The position numbers and the translations under genes were made by a program. 64,000 nt of DNA from positions 2,244-66,243 of the forward strand of contig CAJUJK010000001.1 of NCBI GenBank assembly GCA_910586705.1, read 5' to 3'. The stretch comes from an uncultured Lachnospiraceae bacterium. Lineage in GTDB: Bacteria; Bacillota; Clostridia; Lachnospirales; Lachnospiraceae. The notes under the pieces are model-generated. The model made no database searches, was not told where the DNA came from, and was given only the letters and a program-made list of their open reading frames with translations. This document shows positions 1 to 7,857 of this stretch, in pieces; position 1 is the first letter of the stretch, and every line of letters begins with the position of its first letter.

Positions 1-2
1 GC

Positions 3-65
3 GAATGTGGGAGCTATATTGAAACGGTACGGGGAGTTGGGTATCGAATGGAGGGGGAAGTATGA
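3..65 (+). CDS. DNA-binding response regulator, C-terminal end (partial)
   Basis: Only the last 20 codons are inside the window; they read ECGSYIETVRGVGYRMEGEV and stop at TGA 63-65. The YIETVRGVGYR stretch is the hallmark of the winged-helix tail of OmpR/PhoB-type response regulators. The stop overlaps the ATG of the sensor kinase gene by the four bases ATGA, the usual translational coupling of a two-component pair. The receiver domain lies to the left of the window, so the regulon cannot be named. Confidence 0.85.
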   Translation, partial: ECGSYIETVRGVGYRMEGEV

Positions 66-1717
66 CGAAACGAATTTTTCGTTCAATCTGCCTTGTCGCA
101 TTGACTGTTTTTCTTGCGTCTGTTGTCCTGTTCATGGGTGTTCTGTATGAATACTTTTCAAATGTTGAACAGGCACAGCTAAAAATGCAGACAACCCTTG
201 CCGCACAGGGCGTTACAAATGAGGGCATTGATTATTTCCATGATTTGAAAGTGAAAAATTATCGTATATCATGGATTGATACAGAGGGAAATGTTATTTT
301 TGATAGTGCGTCTGATACTGCGGAAATGGAAAATCATTTAGAGCGGGAAGAAGTGCGGGAAGCCCTTTCTTCGGGCTATGGTGAAAGCAAACGGTATTCT
401 GCTACTTTGATGGAGCGTTCGTTTTATTCCGCGCAGAAACTTGATGATGGCACTGTATTACGGCTTTCCATATCTCAAAATTCTATTTTGACGCTCCTTT
501 TAGGTATGACACAGCCGATTTGCATTATATTTGTGATCGCGCTGATTCTTTCCATTGTTTTAGCTATTCAAGTTTCAAAAAAAATAGTAAAGCCATTAAA
601 TGAAATTGATCTTGATAATCCGTTGTCAAATGAGGGCTATGATGAGCTTTCCCCTTTTTTACGGCGTATTGACAGCCAGCAAAAACAGCTACGGGGGCAG
701 AAAGCCGAGCTTCTCCAAAAAGAGAATGAATTAAATACGATTATCGGCAGCATGAATGAGGGCATGATTCTCCTAAATCAAAAAGGAAAAATTATCAGTA
801 TAAACCCTGCGGCAAGAAAACTGTTGGACGCTGACACAGACTGTATCGGTTCTGATATGCTGTCCTTATGCCGTAATCTTGAATTGCAGGAAATCCTTAC
901 GAAAGCCTTGCACGGAGAACGGGGCGAAAACATTATCCGGCTACATGGAGAAAGCTATCAAATTGACGCTAACCCGATCACTTCTGAAAACATTGTGAAA
1001 GGAGCCGCGCTTTTCTTTTTCAATGTGACAGAAAAAGAAAAAGCGGAACAGATACGGCGCGAATTTACCGCTAATGTGTCCCATGAATTAAAAACCCCGC
1101 TTCACTCCATTTCCGGGTATGCGGAGCTTTTGAAAAACGATATGGTAAAGGAGAATGATAAAATACCCTTTGCCGGAAAGATTTATGATGAAGCCGGACG
1201 AATGATACGGCTTGTGGAGGACATTATCAGTCTTTCGCACCTTGACGAAGGTGCGGACGATATGCAGAGAGAAAATATCGACCTATACACATTGGCAGAA
1301 AAGGCGGTACAGAGCTTAGAGCCACAGGCAGATACCGTATGTGTTGCATTGGAGCTTTCCGGCGTTCCGGCTCCCCTTAACGGCATACCACAGCTTTTAT
1401 ACAGTGTGATTTATAATCTTTGTGACAATGCGATTAAGTATAACCATGAAAACGGAAAAGTAATGGTGAACATACAGAATGAAAACGGCATGGTAGTTTT
1501 ATCAGTGGAGGACACGGGGATAGGAATTGCACCCGAACATCAAGAGCGGATTTTTGAGCGTTTCTATCGTGTTGATAAGAGCCATTCTAAGGCAGTAGGG
1601 GGAACCGGGCTTGGGCTTTCTATTGTGAAACACGCCGCTAAAATCCATAATGCTAAAGTTGATGTAAAAAGTCATGTCGGAAAAGGCACGACGGTTATTG
1701 TAACATTTCCCAAATAA
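62..1717 (+). CDS. PAS-containing sensor histidine kinase (PhoR-like)
   Basis: A 551-residue membrane sensor kinase that pairs with the upstream response regulator. The N-terminus has one membrane segment (about residues 8-28), an extracytoplasmic sensing region to about residue 145, and a second membrane segment (about 147-170). A PAS-like domain follows (about 220-325, with GMILLNQKGKIISINPAA). The HisKA box FTANVSHELKTPLHS carries the phospho-acceptor His at about residue 341. The ATPase domain has the N box NLCDNAIKYN (about 452), the G1 box EDTGIGI and the G2 box GGTGLGLSIVKH. This layout is that of PhoR/ResE-type kinases. The signal is unknown. Its position beside mobile DNA suggests it may belong to the element. 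Confidence 0.93.
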   Translation: MTKRIFRSICLVALTVFLASVVLFMGVLYEYFSNVEQAQLKMQTTLAAQGVTNEGIDYFHDLKVKNYRISWIDTEGNVIFDSASDTAEMENHLEREEVREALSSGYGESKRYSATLMERSFYSAQKLDDGTVLRLSISQNSILTLLLGMTQPICIIFVIALILSIVLAIQVSKKIVKPLNEIDLDNPLSNEGYDELSPFLRRIDSQQKQLRGQKAELLQKENELNTIIGSMNEGMILLNQKGKIISINPAARKLLDADTDCIGSDMLSLCRNLELQEILTKALHGERGENIIRLHGESYQIDANPITSENIVKGAALFFFNVTEKEKAEQIRREFTANVSHELKTPLHSISGYAELLKNDMVKENDKIPFAGKIYDEAGRMIRLVEDIISLSHLDEGADDMQRENIDLYTLAEKAVQSLEPQADTVCVALELSGVPAPLNGIPQLLYSVIYNLCDNAIKYNHENGKVMVNIQNENGMVVLSVEDTGIGIAPEHQERIFERFYRVDKSHSKAVGGTGLGLSIVKHAAKIHNAKVDVKSHVGKGTTVIVTFPK

Positions 1718-1768
1718 AAATATGAACGGTTTTATTACCTCTTGTCATAAGTGTTAATTTAGAAAAAG

Positions 1769-1820
1769 CTGAACCGATAACATATATAATTAGCAGTTAT
1801 CGGTTCAGTTAATTTGTTTC
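1769..1820 (+). terminator. Rho-independent-like terminator after the sensor kinase
   Basis: A perfect 13-bp inverted repeat (CTGAACCGATAAC at 1769-1781, its complement at 1796-1808) with a 14-base loop, preceded by A-rich and followed by T-rich sequence. It lies 50 bases after the kinase stop and before the oppositely oriented small gene, so it may serve both strands. Confidence 0.7.
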
Positions 1821-1875
1821 AATTTGTTCATTAAAAAGCTACACTATGCAAATATTGATATAGTAATTATAAAAA

Positions 1876-2115
1876 TTACCACAATTCCAATGAATCTTCC
1901 GCATCCACCCACATCTGCATATTTCCATCAAGATAGAGCCTTGCGTATTCAAGCGGCTCGTCTATTGCCAGAGCATTTAAGGCACATTCAGAGCAAGGGG
2001 TAGTTTTTAATCCTTCTTCCGCTTTATTGCAGTCTATCCGTAAAAAGTTGCCTGCATAAGTGTATACGTCAATGCTGTTATGGTGGATATTGTATGTTGC
2101 GTAAATCATATTCAT
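1876..2115 (-). CDS. Small DUF6061-like hypothetical protein
   Basis: A 79-residue soluble protein read on the minus strand. I chose the ATG at 2115 rather than one 14 codons upstream because AGAGGACAG sits at ribosome-site distance before it. It begins MNMIYATYNIHHNSIDVYTYAGNF and has a CSEC pair. The sequence resembles a family of small proteins (DUF6061) common in mobile DNA of gut Firmicutes; this is recognition by eye. The function is unknown. It stands alone between the two-component system and the polyprenyl synthase gene. Confidence 0.6.
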   Translation of the reverse strand: MNMIYATYNIHHNSIDVYTYAGNFLRIDCNKAEEGLKTTPCSECALNALAIDEPLEYARLYLDGNMQMWVDAEDSLELW

Positions 2116-2184
2116 TTTATCTGTCCTCTTTTCATTGATTTTTTGAAAGCATTTCAATCAGTTTACCAATTCCCGTATATTTTG

Positions 2185-2193
2185 TGTTATAAT
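2185..2193 (+). promoter_or_regulatory. Putative extended -10 promoter
   Basis: TGT followed directly by TATAAT (2188-2193) forms an extended -10 element in an AT-rich intergenic stretch. No good -35 is present. It would drive the polyprenyl synthase gene with a leader of about 200 bases. Confidence 0.45.
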
Positions 2194-2221
2194 GTTTTAT
2201 GTGATTTTGTTTCCCTCATTT

Positions 2222-2286
2222 TTTCCCTTATCAGGGTTCGTAATGCCCTGTGGGAATATATAACACAAGGGAAACCTTAAGGGAAA
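2222..2286 (+). promoter_or_regulatory. Nested inverted repeats in a long leader
   Basis: TTTCCCTTA (2222-2230) pairs with TAAGGGAAA (2278-2286). Nested inside, CAGGG (2232-2236) pairs with CCCTG (2246-2250), and AAGG-GAAA-CCTT (2267-2278) is a further small hairpin that competes with the outer stem. The alternatives resemble an attenuator-type leader, but I cannot identify a known riboswitch or a leader peptide with confidence. Confidence 0.4.
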
Positions 2287-2407
2287 GTTCACCTGCAATA
2301 AACTTAGTGTTTTCAAGGGTTAGCGGATATTTTAATAATAAAATATAACAGCTAATATTCCCCTTAAAAATCATCGAATCACAATCGGGATTTGAAGGTA
2401 AAATAAC

Positions 2408-3436
2408 ATGGAAAATTGGAATAATAGCAAACATAAAATAATGGATTTAGAAGGGGTATCCCTGCTTGAACCAGAATTGACGCGAGTCAATCAGCATATT
2501 GAACGTCTGTGCCAGTCACAGAATCCATCAATGCAAAAGATTTTACAGTGGGTTCTGCAGGCACGCGGCAAGCAACTGCGTCCTATTTTGACGCTTTTGT
2601 TTGCAAAGTTGGCGGGGAAACAGGTAGACGCGACCGAAATCGCAGCGGTAATTGAAATTTGTCATACCGCTTCGCTGTTGCACGACGATGTGATTGATGA
2701 GGCAGAACTCCGGCGTGGACAGCTCTCCGTCCAAAAAAAGTTTGGGCGCGAAATGGCAATCTATGCTGGGGATTTTATGATTTTTTCCGCAATCAGTCGT
2801 ACCGGTTTGGTCAATAAGCCGTGGTACCGGGAATTGTTTGGGAATTTGGAAATCTTGTGTGACGGTGAGGTTGAGCAGTTCGACAACCGTTTCAATACCG
2901 AGATTTCCGAAGAACAGTATTTGCAGAATATTGTCGGGAAAACCTGTTCCGTATTTAGGATTGCCTGCCTTGCAGGTGCTTATGAGGGGAAATGTAACAA
3001 AGCTGAACGACAGGCAGCCGAACACTTCGCGGAAAGCTTGGGGCTTGCGTTCCAACTGCGGGACGACTTGATGGATTTTATTGCAACAGATACGGATGCG
3101 GCAAAGACCGTACATCAGGATTTTAGCTGTGGATATTATACTCTTCCAGCAATTCATACATTTACATACTCAGGCTGCGGGGATCTGTTGCGAAAGATTG
3201 CGACAGATTTACAGTCAGGGATGCGTTACCGGGAGGAGGTAACGGCGGAAATTTCTAAACTGATTGAGGATGCGGATGGGTACGGATATACAATGCGGCT
3301 AATTCGCGGATACTGCGAAGAAGCAATCTGTGCCTTAAATGTCTTTCGGAATTCCGAGGCAAAACACTGCTTGAAACAGATTGCGGAAAGTGTTCGCGAA
3401 GGAGCGGAGCACCTGATGGATAACTGTTTATGTTGA
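2408..3436 (+). CDS. Polyprenyl diphosphate synthase family protein
   Basis: A 342-residue member of the trans-isoprenyl diphosphate synthase family, which condenses isopentenyl diphosphate with allylic diphosphates to make lipid carriers or quinone tails. The first aspartate-rich motif is DDVID (Asp93, Asp94, Asp97) followed by ELRRG. The second is DDLMD (Asp219, Asp220, Asp223). Both metal-binding motifs are intact, so it should be active. GAAGGT precedes the ATG at 2408. The product chain length cannot be told from sequence. It is transcribed alone and closed by a terminator. As cargo on an element beside a two-component system, a role in envelope-stress or antibiotic response is possible but is inference only. 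Confidence 0.85.
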   Translation: MENWNNSKHKIMDLEGVSLLEPELTRVNQHIERLCQSQNPSMQKILQWVLQARGKQLRPILTLLFAKLAGKQVDATEIAAVIEICHTASLLHDDVIDEAELRRGQLSVQKKFGREMAIYAGDFMIFSAISRTGLVNKPWYRELFGNLEILCDGEVEQFDNRFNTEISEEQYLQNIVGKTCSVFRIACLAGAYEGKCNKAERQAAEHFAESLGLAFQLRDDLMDFIATDTDAAKTVHQDFSCGYYTLPAIHTFTYSGCGDLLRKIATDLQSGMRYREEVTAEISKLIEDADGYGYTMRLIRGYCEEAICALNVFRNSEAKHCLKQIAESVREGAEHLMDNCLC

Positions 3437-3533
3437 CGCCGAAGATGTAAAAGTGAGGATTGAGTAAATTCCCATTTGTCGGAGAAAATTAGAACAGAAA
3501 AATGATGTAAAAACTGAATATTTTTTACTATTT

Positions 3534-3572
3534 GGTAGCGATTATCTTTACAGAAAATCAGCTACCTTTTTT
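3534..3572 (+). terminator. Rho-independent terminator after the polyprenyl synthase
   Basis: GGTAGC (3534-3539) pairs with GCTACC (3561-3566), with an inner GATT/AATC extension past a one-base bulge, followed by six T residues. Confidence 0.85.
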
Positions 3573-3619
3573 ATTTTCAGAAACTATCAATACAGCACAG
3601 AAAGAACGAGGTATCAGAA

Positions 3620-3961
3620 ATGATTGAGAGTAAAAATGACACAAGCAGAAACTTAGAAAAGGCATTGCAGGCATTGGAACAGGCGAAACAGCGTGTAGCC
3701 AATGAAAAGAAAAAGCAGAACGAGAAGAAACGCAAAGCCGAGAACCACCACAAATACATCATGGGCGGTATTATCGTGAAGTATTTTCCAGACTGTTACC
3801 GCTATGACGAGGGCGAGTTAAACCGTATCTTGTCGGCTGCTTTGCAGACAAGGGAGTGTCAGCAGATTATATCTAAAATCAAAGCGGAAAGCCGTGAAAC
3901 CACGCCCCCACAATCCACTATCCCCAATGCCGAAAGTGAAAGCGGGGGCGGTACGGAATGA
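3620..3961 (+). CDS. DUF3847 family protein
   Basis: A 113-residue charged protein. Residues 8-45 form a Lys/Glu/Gln-rich coiled coil (LEKALQALEQAKQRVANEKK). It is followed by the conserved patch HHKYIMGGIIVKYFPDCYRYDEGELNRIL, which I recognise as DUF3847. This family is typically encoded directly upstream of MobA/MobL relaxases on mobilisable elements, as here, and may be a relaxosome accessory protein; that role is inferred from position. The C-terminal 25 residues are low-complexity. Confidence 0.8.
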   Translation: MIESKNDTSRNLEKALQALEQAKQRVANEKKKQNEKKRKAENHHKYIMGGIIVKYFPDCYRYDEGELNRILSAALQTRECQQIISKIKAESRETTPPQSTIPNAESESGGGTE

Positions 3962-3999
3962 CAAAGGCGAGGACACTGGAAAGCCGAGGTAACGTATTC

Positions 4000-4156
4000 A
4001 CCCCGTTTACGGGGTGCGCACAGATATACCACCAGAGGTGGTATGTGCGCTCTCCGAGGGGCAAGTTTCACTTGCATGGACTCCTGCGGAGGGCGTTGTC
4101 TGCCTTGCGGCAGCCAAAAGGGGAAACGACAATTCCCCTTCGCAAGCTGCGCTTGC
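4000..4156 (+). other. Array of seven small hairpins, putative oriT region
   Basis: Seven inverted repeats lie almost end to end. They are at 4000-4015 (ACCCCGT/ACGGGGT), 4016-4050 (GCGCACA plus TACCACC paired with GGTGGTA plus TGTGCGC, 4-base bulge), 4061-4075 (GCAAGT/ACTTGC), 4081-4091 (CTCC/GGAG), 4100-4113 (CTGCC/GGCAG), 4118-4140 (AAGGGGAA/TTCCCCTT) and 4142-4156 (GCAAGC/GCTTGC). The position immediately upstream of a MobL relaxase gene is where MobQ-type transfer origins lie. The nic site itself is not identifiable. The 306-base gap 3962-4267 holds this array and no convincing gene. Confidence 0.6.
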
Positions 4157-4267
4157 TACCCTTTAGTGAACTTTGCGTTCAGACAAAAGCCAAAGTGCGG
4201 CTTTTATCTGCCCACAAAGTCTATGGGTGCGCCCCACTACTTTATCGGCAGAATGTAGGTGTTGCGC

Positions 4268-5842
4268 ATGGCTAATGTCACGAAACAGGCAAGCACACGT
4301 TTCTCCATAGTCAAGCGGAGCAAAGGACAGTCGGCGGTTGAAAAAGCATCATACATCAGCAGGAGTATTCTTGTGAGCGAGTATGACGGGCAGGTATACC
4401 GCCCCAAATACCATGAAGATTTAGTCCACAGTGAAATCTCTCTCCCACCCAATGCGCCCAAAGAATATGCAGACCGAGCCACTTTATGGAACGCTGTTGA
4501 ACTGTCCGAGAAAGGGCAGAAATCACAGCTTGCGAGAATGTTAAAAGCGTCACTCCCCAACGAGTGTAGTTATGAACTTGCGGAGGAAGTCGTGAGGGAT
4601 TACGTTCAGAGGAATTTTGTTGATAAGGGAATGTGTGCGGATTGGGCAATCCATGACAGCGAGAACGACAAAGGACAGCGCAATCTCCATATCCATGTTT
4701 TACTCACAATGCGCCCCCTCACTGAAAACGGGGAATGGGGAGCAAAACAAAAGAAGATTTATGACCTTGACAAAAACGGCGAAAAGATACCAGTGATTGA
4801 TAAAAAGACAGGACAGCAGAAAGTTGATAAGCAAAACCGTAAACAGTGGAAATGCCACACCGCCGACAGTACCGACTGGAACAGCAGGGAAAACGCCAGA
4901 ATGTGGCGCAAGGATTTAGCCGGCACAATCAATGCCACCAACGAGCAGTTAGGGATTGAGGTTCGTTGGGAACACCGCTCTTTTAAGGAACAGGGAATTG
5001 ACCGAGAGCCGACTATCCATATCGGGGCAGTTGCCAACGCTTTAGAGCATAAGGGCATACAGACCGAGAGGGGCAACATCAATCGGGAAATCATCAAGAA
5101 CAATATGCTGTTGGAACAGGCGAAAGAAATGCTCATGCTTGCCAAGCAGGAACTTCACAGCGCACAGTACGCCAAGATTAAAAATACAGCGGTCAGCGTG
5201 AAGAATGAAGTCATGGAAATGATTGCAAAAGTGAGGGAGCGCAAAGGCAGATTAGACTTGCCGATTGTCAGCGGAAAGCACCTAAGAAGAATATCCGACA
5301 GAACCGCCTTGCAGTCAGCCGACAATGCGGAGAAATTCATCACGACAAGGAAGATAGACAGCTTTGAGAGCCTTGCAAAATTCACAGCGGATAAGGAACA
5401 GAGATACCAGCAGTTGGAAACGGTACATCTTTCCAAGGGGCAGAAACTAAACCGATTAAAGGAACTGTCAAAAATGTATGCCCTCTATGCACCAATCCAA
5501 GCCACCTATAAGGAGAGCCAGTCACTCAAAGGATTTGCGAAAATGAAATACGATAAGGAGCATAAGGACAGCTTATCGAAGTACCTAGAATTAAAGGAAC
5601 GTATGCAGAGCCTTTTACAGAACGGCGAGAAGATAACGCTGAAACAGTGGAAAGCCGAGATACAGTCCTTGCAATCTGAATATGACAGTATTGGCAAGGA
5701 ACAGACCAAGACCGCCACAGAGTTAGCATATGCCGAGGTAATCGGCTATAACAGGAAGAACCTTGAGAGGGAGCTTCAGAACGAGAGCCGACAGCATAAC
5801 AGACAACAAAGCAAGACTAAGCGGAGGGCGGAAGAAATTTAA
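4268..5842 (+). CDS. mobL: MobA/MobL family relaxase
   Basis: A 524-residue relaxase of the MobQ class, which nicks oriT and leads the single strand during mobilisation. The N-terminal domain has the family opening FSIVKRSKGQSAVEKASYISR and the metal-binding histidine motif NLHIHVLLTMRPL (His141, His143). The catalytic Tyr is probably among the N-terminal tyrosines. Residues beyond about 270 are a long, charged, coiled-coil-like tail rich in Lys, Glu and Gln. I start it at ATG 4268 with TAGGTG as ribosome site; a GTG at 4259 is the alternative. No type IV secretion genes are in the window, so it would rely on a helper. Confidence 0.92.
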   Translation: MANVTKQASTRFSIVKRSKGQSAVEKASYISRSILVSEYDGQVYRPKYHEDLVHSEISLPPNAPKEYADRATLWNAVELSEKGQKSQLARMLKASLPNECSYELAEEVVRDYVQRNFVDKGMCADWAIHDSENDKGQRNLHIHVLLTMRPLTENGEWGAKQKKIYDLDKNGEKIPVIDKKTGQQKVDKQNRKQWKCHTADSTDWNSRENARMWRKDLAGTINATNEQLGIEVRWEHRSFKEQGIDREPTIHIGAVANALEHKGIQTERGNINREIIKNNMLLEQAKEMLMLAKQELHSAQYAKIKNTAVSVKNEVMEMIAKVRERKGRLDLPIVSGKHLRRISDRTALQSADNAEKFITTRKIDSFESLAKFTADKEQRYQQLETVHLSKGQKLNRLKELSKMYALYAPIQATYKESQSLKGFAKMKYDKEHKDSLSKYLELKERMQSLLQNGEKITLKQWKAEIQSLQSEYDSIGKEQTKTATELAYAEVIGYNRKNLERELQNESRQHNRQQSKTKRRAEEI

Positions 5843-5921
5843 TGAATAATTGATAGAAATATGGGTGTGATTGTGGTATTCTATTAAAGGTACAAAGCGG
5901 AATTTGAAGGGACATATAAAA

Positions 5922-6515
5922 ATGATTTCTACAATTTATGACAGACGAAGTATAAGAAAATTCTTAGATAAGCCTATATCCCAAGAAGATATTATGGATA
6001 TTATCCAAAGCGGAGTAAAAGCACCTTCTTCAAAAAATAGACAGCCGTGGAAATATATTGTGATACAAGGAAATGCAAAAGCAGAAATGCTAAAAGTTTT
6101 CCGTCAGGGAATTGAACGGGAAGAAAACGAAAATGCATTATTACCACAAAGCAAACAACATATCCCTGCGGCGAAATATACCGTGGATATAATGAAAGAA
6201 GCTCCAACTATAATTTTTGTTGTTAATTCTTTGGGGAAAAGTATTTTGTCAGAATTGACACCAGAAGAACATATTTATGAAATTTGTAATATTCAATCTA
6301 TAAGTGCTTCCATACAAAATGTGCTTCTTGCTGCTACTGAAAAAGGAATAGGCAGTCTTTGGATATGTGATATTTATTTTGCATATTCAGAACTATGTGA
6401 ATGGCTCAATAGTGACGGACAGCTCATCGCAGCGATTGCGTTTGGCTATCCTAATGAATGTCCTAAAGAAAGACCACGTAAAAAACTTGAAGATATAGTT
6501 GAATGGAGAACTTAG
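5922..6515 (+). CDS. Nitroreductase family protein
   Basis: A 197-residue FMN-dependent oxidoreductase of the nitroreductase fold. The opening IYDRRSIRKFLDKPIS and the following KAPSSKNRQPWKY patch are the FMN-phosphate binding segments of the family. A GIGSLWICD segment near residue 145 and a C-terminal AFGYPNE are also typical. The ATG at 5922 is preceded by GAAGGGA. Natural substrates are unknown. It follows the relaxase gene by about 80 bases and looks like element cargo. Confidence 0.88.
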   Translation: MISTIYDRRSIRKFLDKPISQEDIMDIIQSGVKAPSSKNRQPWKYIVIQGNAKAEMLKVFRQGIEREENENALLPQSKQHIPAAKYTVDIMKEAPTIIFVVNSLGKSILSELTPEEHIYEICNIQSISASIQNVLLAATEKGIGSLWICDIYFAYSELCEWLNSDGQLIAAIAFGYPNECPKERPRKKLEDIVEWRT

Positions 6516-6548
6516 ACTATCAAACCTTACCACAATCATAACTGAAAA

Positions 6549-6573
6549 AGTAACACAGCGTCAGAGCGTATAG
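6549..6573 (+). repeat. Direct repeat, left copy, flanking the PD-(D/E)XK gene
   Basis: This segment begins AGTAACACAGCG and ends AGAGCGTATAG. It matches 7493-7515 over its whole length except a 2-base gap and two substitutions. The two copies flank the transposase-family gene. Confidence 0.55.
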
Positions 6574-6603
6574 AAAATTGAGAAAAGTTTACGGAAAATT
6601 CAG

Positions 6604-6632
6604 TTTTCAAAAGGCATTGTCTGATATATAAT
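6604..6632 (+). promoter_or_regulatory. Putative sigma-A promoter for the PD-(D/E)XK gene
   Basis: TTTTCA (6604-6609), a 17-base spacer and a perfect TATAAT (6627-6632), about 27 bases before the gene start. Confidence 0.55.
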
Positions 6633-6658
6633 AAAAGCAGTGGAAGAAGGTGATATTT

Positions 6659-7465
6659 TTGAATACAACGGAGCAGACACACCAACAGGATTTAGAACGT
6701 CTGAAATCACTCCGATATATGGACGATGATTTTATGTCCGTCTGCCTTGCAGACAATTTTGAGGGTGTGGAACTAATACTTCGGATTGTTTTAGGGCGGG
6801 AGGATATAAAAGTTAAATCGGTCAGGACACAAGAACCATTGAAGAATTTGCAGGGACGCTCGGCTGTTTTAGATGTTCATGCGGTTGACGACGCCGATAA
6901 GGAATTTGATGTTGAAATTCAGAGGAAAGACGCAGGAGCAGGCGCAAAGAGGGCAAGGCATAACAGCAGCTTGTTGGATGCGCACATATTAAAGGCTGGT
7001 GATGATACAGAGGATATTCCTGACAGCTATGTTATTTTCATAACAGAAAATGATGTAATGAAAGGAAACCAGCCGATATATCCGGTAGAAAGATATGTCA
7101 CTATCGGGGAAAACAAAGTATTGTTTGGCGATGGTTCGCATATCATATATGTTAATGGGAAATATAGGGGCAACGATGAAATTGGAAAGCTGATGCACGA
7201 TTTTTCATGCACTAATCCCGATGATATGAATTATGAAACGCTTGCTAAAAAAGCACGATATTTTAAGCAAGACGAGAAAGGAGTTGCGGCTATGTGTAAA
7301 ATTATGGAAGATATGAGGAATGAAGCTGAGTTAAATAAGGCAAAAAGAATGGCTATTCGTATGATTAAAGCAGGAAAAATGTCATTGGAAGATATAGCCG
7401 ATTATACAGAATTATCTCTTGATACAATAAAAGAATTAGCAAGCCAATCAATGCAGTTGGCATAA
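6659..7465 (+). CDS. Rpn-like PD-(D/E)XK nuclease / putative transposase
   Basis: A 268-residue protein of the PD-(D/E)XK 'transposase' family (Rpn-like; recombination-promoting nucleases). The opening YMDDDFMSVCLADN is typical. The core LDVHAVDDADKEFDVEIQRKD carries the acidic and Glu-x-Gln catalytic residues, and RARHNSSLLD is the following helix. The tail ends in a short helical region seen in many members. I prefer the TTG at 6659 because AGAAGG lies 8 bases upstream; a GTG at 6650 overlaps that ribosome site. It is flanked by direct repeats and followed by a terminator. Confidence 0.8.
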   Translation: MNTTEQTHQQDLERLKSLRYMDDDFMSVCLADNFEGVELILRIVLGREDIKVKSVRTQEPLKNLQGRSAVLDVHAVDDADKEFDVEIQRKDAGAGAKRARHNSSLLDAHILKAGDDTEDIPDSYVIFITENDVMKGNQPIYPVERYVTIGENKVLFGDGSHIIYVNGKYRGNDEIGKLMHDFSCTNPDDMNYETLAKKARYFKQDEKGVAAMCKIMEDMRNEAELNKAKRMAIRMIKAGKMSLEDIADYTELSLDTIKELASQSMQLA

Positions 7466-7492
7466 TTAATCATATCAATCAAAATCAAGTAT

Positions 7493-7515
7493 AGTAACAG
7501 CGTTAGAGCATATAG
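7493..7515 (+). repeat. Direct repeat, right copy; also the left arm of a terminator
   Basis: This is the partner of 6549-6573, starting AGTAACAGCG and ending AGAGCATATAG. In this copy the end has become the 5' arm of a perfect hairpin. In the left copy it has no pairing partner. Confidence 0.55.
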
Positions 7516-7544
7516 GAACTGAAATCTATATGCTCTATTTTTTT
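7504..7544 (+). terminator. Strong Rho-independent terminator upstream of tnpW
   Basis: A perfect 12-bp stem (TAGAGCATATAG 7504-7515 with its complement 7526-7537), a 10-base loop and seven T residues. It ends transcription of the PD-(D/E)XK gene. It sits only 17 bases before the start codon of tnpW, so tnpW needs readthrough. Confidence 0.88.
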
Positions 7545-7561
7545 GTCATTAAGGAGGAACA

Positions 7562-7762
7562 ATGGACGATAACATTCAAACAAATACTACAGGGCGATTA
7601 ACGCCCTGTCTGCAAAAGAAGATTGACAAGACAACCTACTTAGTTGAGGTACATTTCTCTGCTACGTATACCCAAAGCGTAGAGGACAAGTTAAAGCGTG
7701 TCATTCTCCATGACTTAGAGCATGGGAAACAGGGAAAATCAAGAAAAAGTGATGAAAAATGA
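7562..7762 (+). CDS. Transposon-encoded protein TnpW-like
   Basis: A 66-residue protein with the pattern seen in TnpW of Firmicutes mobilisable transposons: a variable polar N-terminus, then KKIDKTTYLVEVHFSATYTQSVEDKLKRVILHDLE. The strong ribosome site AAGGAGG lies 4 bases before the ATG. TnpW genes usually sit near the end of an element close to a large serine recombinase. No recombinase is in the window. The function of TnpW is not established. Confidence 0.75.
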   Translation: MDDNIQTNTTGRLTPCLQKKIDKTTYLVEVHFSATYTQSVEDKLKRVILHDLEHGKQGKSRKSDEK

Positions 7763-7775
7763 TGAATACGTCCTT

Positions 7776-7857
7776 GACAAGCAGCAACAGGAGAGGCAAG
7801 TTTGTATTTTTTTAAAAAAGCTAATTTTGCAGTAGTATCTTCAAATAATGTAGTCAT
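7776..7857 (-). pseudogene. 5' fragment of an interrupted gene
   Basis: The minus-strand frame starts at ATG 7857 with AAAGGA at proper distance and reads MTTLFEDTTAKLAFLKKYKL then ASPVAA. After about residue 26 it merges into sequence antisense to TnpW, with no end that looks native. It begins 14 bases after the S24 gene stop, so the two formed an operon. I do not recognise the product. The rest of the gene was probably displaced when the element inserted. Confidence 0.55.

Larger units (their letters stand above)
1876..7775. mobile_element. Mobilisable element, right-hand part
   Basis: The relaxase with DUF3847 and oriT-like hairpins, the nitroreductase and polyprenyl synthase cargo, a PD-(D/E)XK transposase-family gene and TnpW form an AT-richer block. 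The right boundary is placed near 7775 because a minus-strand gene with a good ribosome site (start 7857) loses its protein-like reading there and runs into antisense tnpW. The left boundary is arbitrary: the two-component genes may also belong to the element, and the integrase must lie to the left or be lost. Confidence 0.5.

Noticed and set aside
3958..4275. A 105-codon plus-strand frame starting ATGA-coupled to the DUF3847 gene
   Set aside because: It runs through the hairpin array and into the relaxase start, its composition is Arg/Leu-rich with no domain-like stretch, and it lies in the expected oriT position. Kept as non-coding structure, although similar frames may be annotated elsewhere.
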